A DNA stretch of 64,000 bases, from positions 1,178,001-1,242,000 of the forward strand of contig NZ_CP144683.1 in the NCBI RefSeq assembly GCF_036687315.1, in the 5' to 3' direction. Under the pieces are notes generated by a model. It had not been told where the DNA came from. It did not search any database and worked only from the letters and a program-made list of their open reading frames with translations. Source of the DNA: Sphingopyxis sp. TUF1. Its GTDB lineage: Bacteria > Pseudomonadota > Alphaproteobacteria > Sphingomonadales > Sphingomonadaceae. Below, in pieces: positions 59,921 to 64,000 of the stretch. The first letter of the stretch is position 1. Every line of letters starts with the position of its first letter. The translations under genes and the position numbers were made by a program.

Positions 59921-60631
59921 ATGACGGCAACCATCGCGCTGGTCGACGACGACCGCAACATCCTGCAATCGCTGTCGATCGCGCTTCAGGCCGAGGGGTT
60001 CGTCACGCGCGTCTATTCGGACGGCGAGGCGGCGCTGAAACCGCTGATCGACAATCCGCCCGATCTCGCCGTCTTCGACATCAAGATGCCGCGGATGGAC
60101 GGGCTCGAACTGCTGCGCCGCCTGCGCGAAAAAAGCCAGCTTCCCGTCATCTTCCTGACCAGCAAGGATGACGAGATCGACGAGGCATTGGGGCTGGCGA
60201 TGGGCGCCGACGATTATATCGCCAAGCCGTTTTCGCAGCGGCTGGTGATCGCACGCATCCGCGCGATCCTGCGCCGCGTCGAACTCAACCGCGCCGCGCC
60301 GAGCGACGACGACGAACCCGTCGCCGAGCCGATCACCCGCGGGCGGCTGCAAATGGACCCGGCGCGGCACAAGGTCAGCTGGGACGGCAAGGACGTGACA
60401 CTGACCGTCACCGAATTTCTGATCCTCGAAACGCTCGCGAGCCGCCCCGGCATCGTGCGCAGCCGTAACCAGCTGATGGACGCCGCCTATCAGGACGATG
60501 TCTATATCGACGACCGGACGATCGACAGCCACATCAAGCGGCTGCGCCGCAAGTTCCGCGAGGTCGACCCCGATTTCGATGCGATCGCCACCCTTTATGG
60601 CGCTGGATACCGCTTTGCCGACGAAAGCTGA
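59921..60631 (+). CDS. chvI: Two-component response regulator ChvI
   Basis: A 236-residue OmpR-family regulator. The receiver domain has the acidic pocket DDD (10-12), phosphorylation Asp53 ([11 protein letters not shown]) and Lys in YIAKPF; the winged helix output domain starts near 135 with [23 protein letters not shown] and the recognition helix [19 protein letters not shown] at 59921 follows GGAAAGAGC. Pairs with ChvG downstream in controlling envelope and metabolic genes in alphaproteobacteria. Confidence 0.93.
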   Translation: MTATIALVDDDRNILQSLSIALQAEGFVTRVYSDGEAALKPLIDNPPDLAVFDIKMPRMDGLELLRRLREKSQLPVIFLTSKDDEIDEALGLAMGADDYIAKPFSQRLVIARIRAILRRVELNRAAPSDDDEPVAEPITRGRLQMDPARHKVSWDGKDVTLTVTEFLILETLASRPGIVRSRNQLMDAAYQDDVYIDDRTIDSHIKRLRRKFREVDPDFDAIATLYGAGYRFADES

Positions 60632-62228
60632 TCCCCTGCCCCCCGACGCGAGCGTGGCCGAACAGGAGGAATCGCCGCTCGTCTGGTCGGCGCGCTGGTC
60701 GCTGACGACGCGTATCCTGGCGGTCAATATCCTGGCCGTCGCGCTGCTCGCGGGCGGTTTTTATTACCTCGACACCTATCGCACCCGGCTGGTCGATACG
60801 CGCATCGAAGTGATGAAGGACCAGCTTGCGATGCTCGACAACGCGCTCGAGGCAGCGCGCCCGGAAGAGCGCGACCGGCTGATCGCCGAATTTGCCGAAG
60901 CCACCGAGTCGCGCCTGCGCTTCTATGCTGCCGATGGCCGCCGCCTTTCGGACAGTTTCGAAAGCGGCGTGCCGACCTATACGCTGCGCGACCCCAATTT
61001 GCAGGCGTGGCAGCGCGATGCCGCGCGTGCGATGGATCGCGGCATCGACTGGATTGTCGGCGCGCCGACCTATCCCGATTTTCGCGAACCCGTCGTCGAC
61101 ATGGCCGCGGCGTGGCCCGAAGTGGTCGAGGCGCAGCGCGGCGGGCTGCCCGCCAGCCGCTTTCGCTACGCCCCCGAACGCACGCCGCTTTTGAGTGCGG
61201 CGCGCGTCGTCGAGCTGGAAACGCCGCAGACGGTGCTGATGACGCTGAACGCCCGCGACATCACGCGCACCGTGCGCGCCGAGCGGTTTCGGCTGGCCGT
61301 CGTCGTCGCGATGGTGCTGATCGCCTCGACTCTCCTGTCGCTGTTCCTCGCGCGCACGATCGTCCGCCCGCTGCGGCGGCTGGCGCGCGCGGCGGTGCGC
61401 GTCCGCCTCGGCCGCGCGCGCGAAGTCGTCGTGCCGCGCCTGCCCAGCCGCCGCGACGAGATCGGCACGCTCGCGCGGGCCCTCAGCGACATGACGCAGG
61501 CGCTGCGCGAACGCATCGACGCGGGCGAGCATTTCGCCGCCGATGTAACGCACGAACTCAAGAACCCGATCGCGTCGGTGCGCTCGGCGATCGAGGGGCT
61601 GGGGCGTGTCCAGTCGGACGAACAGCGCGCACAGCTGCTCGCGATCGCCGACGAGGATGTGCGGCGGCTCGATCGGCTCGTCAACGATATCAGCGAGGCG
61701 AGCCGCGTCGACGCGCAATTGTCGCGCACACTGTTCGAACCGATCGACGTCGGGATGATGATCGAATCGATGCTCGCATCGCGCAAGGCGCGCATCGACC
61801 CCGATTCGCCGCACCCGCGTATCGCCTTCGCGCGGCCGCGCAAGGGCACCACGATCGTGATGGGCGACGGCCACCGCCTCGAACGCGCCATCGACAACGT
61901 CATCGACAACGCCATCAGCTTCACCCCCAACTCCGGCCTTGTCTGCATCGCCGCGACGCGGCTGGGCGACGAAGTGCATGTCCGCGTCGACGACGACGGG
62001 CCCGGCATCGACCCTGCGCAGCGCGAGGCGGTTTTCCGGCGCTTTCACAGCGAACGGCCGGCGGGCGAAGCCTTTGGCCGCCACAGCGGGCTGGGCCTTG
62101 CGATCGCGCGGACAATTGTCGAGGGCCATAGCGGGACGATCAGCGCACGCGACCGCGACGACGGCAAGCCGGGCGCGAGCCTGCTGATCACCCTGCCCGC
62201 GAGCGACAGCGGGACGGCCGCCGCCTGA
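60597..62228 (+). CDS. chvG: Sensor histidine kinase ChvG
   Basis: A 543-residue membrane sensor. Two helices (about 39-58 and 238-259) flank a periplasmic stimulus domain; a HAMP segment follows, then the dimerising phosphoacceptor His319 in [13 protein letters not shown] and the ATPase domain with N-box [17 protein letters not shown] and [13 protein letters not shown]. The ATG at 60597 lies 35 bases inside chvI, a usual overlap for the pair; GTG at 60654 is an alternative. Expected signal: acidity or envelope stress, from Rhizobium/Agrobacterium homologues. Confidence 0.9.
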   Translation: MALDTALPTKADPLPPDASVAEQEESPLVWSARWSLTTRILAVNILAVALLAGGFYYLDTYRTRLVDTRIEVMKDQLAMLDNALEAARPEERDRLIAEFAEATESRLRFYAADGRRLSDSFESGVPTYTLRDPNLQAWQRDAARAMDRGIDWIVGAPTYPDFREPVVDMAAAWPEVVEAQRGGLPASRFRYAPERTPLLSAARVVELETPQTVLMTLNARDITRTVRAERFRLAVVVAMVLIASTLLSLFLARTIVRPLRRLARAAVRVRLGRAREVVVPRLPSRRDEIGTLARALSDMTQALRERIDAGEHFAADVTHELKNPIASVRSAIEGLGRVQSDEQRAQLLAIADEDVRRLDRLVNDISEASRVDAQLSRTLFEPIDVGMMIESMLASRKARIDPDSPHPRIAFARPRKGTTIVMGDGHRLERAIDNVIDNAISFTPNSGLVCIAATRLGDEVHVRVDDDGPGIDPAQREAVFRRFHSERPAGEAFGRHSGLGLAIARTIVEGHSGTISARDRDDGKPGASLLITLPASDSGTAAA

Positions 62229-62295
62229 CGCCCCCTCGCTCCGCCGCGTCCTATCGCCTTGCAGCCCCGCTTCGTCGCCGGTAAGCCTGCTTGCC

Positions 62296-62742
62296 ATGCT
62301 GCCAAGCCGGACCAGGCCCGAAATCGTCAACATTCATGCCAGCTGCGTCGCGGCGGGCAATGGCGGAGTGCTGATTCTCGGCAATTCGGGGCAGGGCAAG
62401 TCGGATCTGGCGCTGCGACTGATCGACCGCGGCGCACGGCTGGTCGCCGACGACCGCTGCGATGTCTGGTTCGACCGGGGTCGGCTCTGGTGCCGCCCGC
62501 CGGAGAATCTTGCCGGCAAGCTGGAGGTGCGCGGGATCGGCATCGTCGAACGACCATGGACCGCGCCGGTGCCGCTGGCACTCGCAGTTCGACTGACCGA
62601 CCGTTATGACCGAATGCCCGCGGTCGGGCAGGTCGAAATGGTCGCGGGTTATCCGATTCCCGCGCTGCTGCTGTCGGCGTTCGAGGTTTCGGCGCCGATC
62701 AAGATCATGCTCGCACTCGAACGGCTGGCACCTGCGGCATGA
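62296..62742 (+). CDS. hprK: HPr kinase/phosphorylase, short alphaproteobacterial form
   Basis: A 148-residue protein comprising only the catalytic C-terminal domain of HprK, as usual in alphaproteobacteria (Firmicute HprK is about 310 aa). The P-loop is [14 protein letters not shown] (about 27-40), and the HprK signature [13 protein letters not shown] lies at about 75-87. It phosphorylates a Ser of the HPr/NPr protein of the PTS. Its stop overlaps the rapZ start by four bases (ATGA). Confidence 0.92.
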   Translation: MLPSRTRPEIVNIHASCVAAGNGGVLILGNSGQGKSDLALRLIDRGARLVADDRCDVWFDRGRLWCRPPENLAGKLEVRGIGIVERPWTAPVPLALAVRLTDRYDRMPAVGQVEMVAGYPIPALLLSAFEVSAPIKIMLALERLAPAA

Positions 62743-63689
62743 GCGGAGCGATCGCCCCGGAAACCGATTCGCGGATGCTCCTCGTCACCGGGCTGTCGGG
62801 TGCGGGCAAATCGACCGTACTGAAGGTGCTGGAGGATCTGGGCTGGGAGGTTGTCGACAACCTGCCGCTTGCCCTGCTCGAAGCGCTGATCGACGCACCG
62901 ATGAATCGCGCCGAGACTGGGAGACCGCTCGCGATCGGCATCGACAGCCGGAGCCGGGGGTTTCGTCCCGCGCTGCTCGTGCGGCGGATCAAGGAATTGC
63001 GCGAGGGCGGCGGGCGCGACATTCAGACCTTGTTCCTCGATTGCGCGGGCGCCGAGCTCGAACGCCGCTTTTCCGAAACGCGCCGTCGCCACCCGCTCGC
63101 CGAGGACCGCCCCGCTGCCGACGGGATTGCGCGCGAACGCGAGATGATGGAGCCGCTCCGCCGCTGGGCCGAGCATGTCGTCGACACGACCAATTATACG
63201 AGCAACGATTTGCAGCAGGAGGTGCGCCAGCGCTTCGGCGATGCCGGCGACGGCGAACCCGCGCTCAACATATTGAGCTTCGGCTTTGCCCGCGGGCTGC
63301 CGCGCAACGCCGACCTGGTGTTCGACATGCGCTATCTTCGCAACCCGCACTGGGATGCAAAGCTGAAGCCCGGCACGGGGCTCGACCCCGATGTCGCCGC
63401 CTATGTCATCGCCGACCCGGCCTATGAGGACAGCGTGTCGCAGATCGAGCGGCTGATCCTGACCTTGCTGCCGCGCTACCGCGCCGAGGGTAAAAGCTAT
63501 GTCACCGTCGCGTTCGGCTGCACCGGCGGGCGCCATCGCTCGGTCCATGTCGCCGCGCGCGTTGCGCAAACGCTGCGTGCGTCCGGATATGAGCCAGTAT
63601 TGACCCACCGCAATCTTGACTCTGCCCCGCAAGATGGGCTTGAGGGCAAACCCCCGCCGATTGCGACCGCATCCGGCGGCGAACGATAA
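62739..63689 (+). CDS. rapZ: RNase adapter protein RapZ
   Basis: A 316-residue nucleotide-binding protein (formerly YvcJ/YhbJ family). The P-loop is [11 protein letters not shown] (16-26), followed by EVVDNLP, a second nucleotide region VDTTNYT and the C-terminal domain with [21 protein letters not shown] and [13 protein letters not shown], all diagnostic. In E. coli it guides RNase E to GlmZ and senses GlcN6P; here it sits in the PTS cluster. The C-terminal 25 residues beyond the conserved domain are Pro/Gly-rich. Confidence 0.95.
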   Translation: MSGAIAPETDSRMLLVTGLSGAGKSTVLKVLEDLGWEVVDNLPLALLEALIDAPMNRAETGRPLAIGIDSRSRGFRPALLVRRIKELREGGGRDIQTLFLDCAGAELERRFSETRRRHPLAEDRPAADGIAREREMMEPLRRWAEHVVDTTNYTSNDLQQEVRQRFGDAGDGEPALNILSFGFARGLPRNADLVFDMRYLRNPHWDAKLKPGTGLDPDVAAYVIADPAYEDSVSQIERLILTLLPRYRAEGKSYVTVAFGCTGGRHRSVHVAARVAQTLRASGYEPVLTHRNLDSAPQDGLEGKPPPIATASGGER

Positions 63690-63703
63690 AGGTCGATCAC
63701 TGC

Positions 63704-64000
63704 ATGCCGAACGACAAGGCTCTGCCGCTCTTGGGAATGGTGCTCGTCACGCACGGCCGCCTCGCCGAAGAAATGGTGCGCGCGATGGAGCATGTCGTCG
63801 GCCCGCAGCGCGCCGTCGCCACCGTGTGCATCGGACCCAACGACAATATGGAGATGCGGCGCAAGGAAATCGCCGATGCGATCCGCAACGTCGATGAAGG
63901 CCGCGGCGTCGTGATGCTGACCGACCTGTTCGGTGGCACGCCGTCGAACCTTGCGATCAGCCTGCTCGAAGCCGGGCGGACCGAAGTGATCGCCGGGGTC
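63704..64000 (+). CDS. PTS EIIA (mannose/fructose type), 5' part
   Basis: The first 99 residues of an EIIA-Man-type domain; the gene runs off the window. The phosphorylated His is His17 in GMVLVTHGRLAEEM, and MLTDLFGGTPSNLAISLL is the family's second signature. ATG at 63704 begins 14 bases after rapZ. In alphaproteobacteria this EIIA is followed by ptsH and ptsI and acts in regulation rather than sugar transport. Confidence 0.93.
   Translation, partial: MPNDKALPLLGMVLVTHGRLAEEMVRAMEHVVGPQRAVATVCIGPNDNMEMRRKEIADAIRNVDEGRGVVMLTDLFGGTPSNLAISLLEAGRTEVIAGV

Overview
The window is a GC-rich, gene-dense chromosomal segment of an alphaproteobacterium, most probably a sphingomonad (Sphingopyxis or Sphingomonas type). 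Supporting signs are the order rpsT-dnaA, the pckA / chvI-chvG-hprK-rapZ-EIIA block, alpha-type SspB and short HprK, a TonB receptor paired with a TPR-sulfotransferase, and many short palindromic intergenic repeats with arms such as CCCCCGCGAAGGCGGGGG. No rRNA, tRNA, CRISPR array, prophage or insertion sequence was seen. Genus assignment is inference; no database was searched.

Layout. 1-6413: end of a TauE-like permease, an unknown protein, an orphan FabH-like ketosynthase, a ChaA-type antiporter, then the minus-strand histidine genes hisB-hisH-hisA-hisF. 6523-11979: sspB, a small membrane protein, fumC, a LysR/LysE divergent pair, a DUF2585 membrane protein and gmk. 12080-15941: a minus-strand fatty-acid oxidation block (acyl-CoA dehydrogenase, thiolase, 3-hydroxyacyl-CoA dehydrogenase, thioesterase). 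16330-19612: SMP-30 hydrolase and a secreted M3 peptidase.

19649-31553 is the accessory part. It holds a TetR regulator divergent from three translationally coupled redox genes (Rieske oxygenase, PHBH-fold flavoprotein, PYROXD2-like flavoprotein). Facing them are a TonB receptor with an APC permease, a TPR-sulfotransferase and a membrane-anchored DsbA-like protein. I infer that the redox genes and the two transport genes form an uncharacterised uptake-and-oxidation system.

31610-46128: BepA-like protease, RNase E, amidase, a sugar-lactone-oxidase-like flavoprotein with a PLP enzyme, PBP1A, prfB, a lipoprotein methyltransferase, then minus-strand coaBC-dut-moeB-dsrE. A ccdAB toxin-antitoxin pair sits between ubiB and coaBC, apparently inserted into the ubiE-ubiB-coaBC-dut gene string. 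50472-53596: mutM, rpsT and dnaA; the dnaA leader has five GANTC sites and a consensus DnaA box lies just after the gene. 53789-57579: a DUF885 peptidase and two tandem paralogous exported putative metalloproteases. 58074-64000: pckA, divergent from chvI-chvG-hprK-rapZ and a truncated PTS EIIA gene, the usual alphaproteobacterial link between envelope sensing and PTS-based carbon/nitrogen control.

Two families of palindromic repeats matter for reading the genes. GC-rich family A mostly lies between convergent genes, where it probably ends transcription. Family B lies inside minus-strand operons, supplies the Shine-Dalgarno sequence of hisH, hisF and ubiB, and encodes the last residues of HisA.
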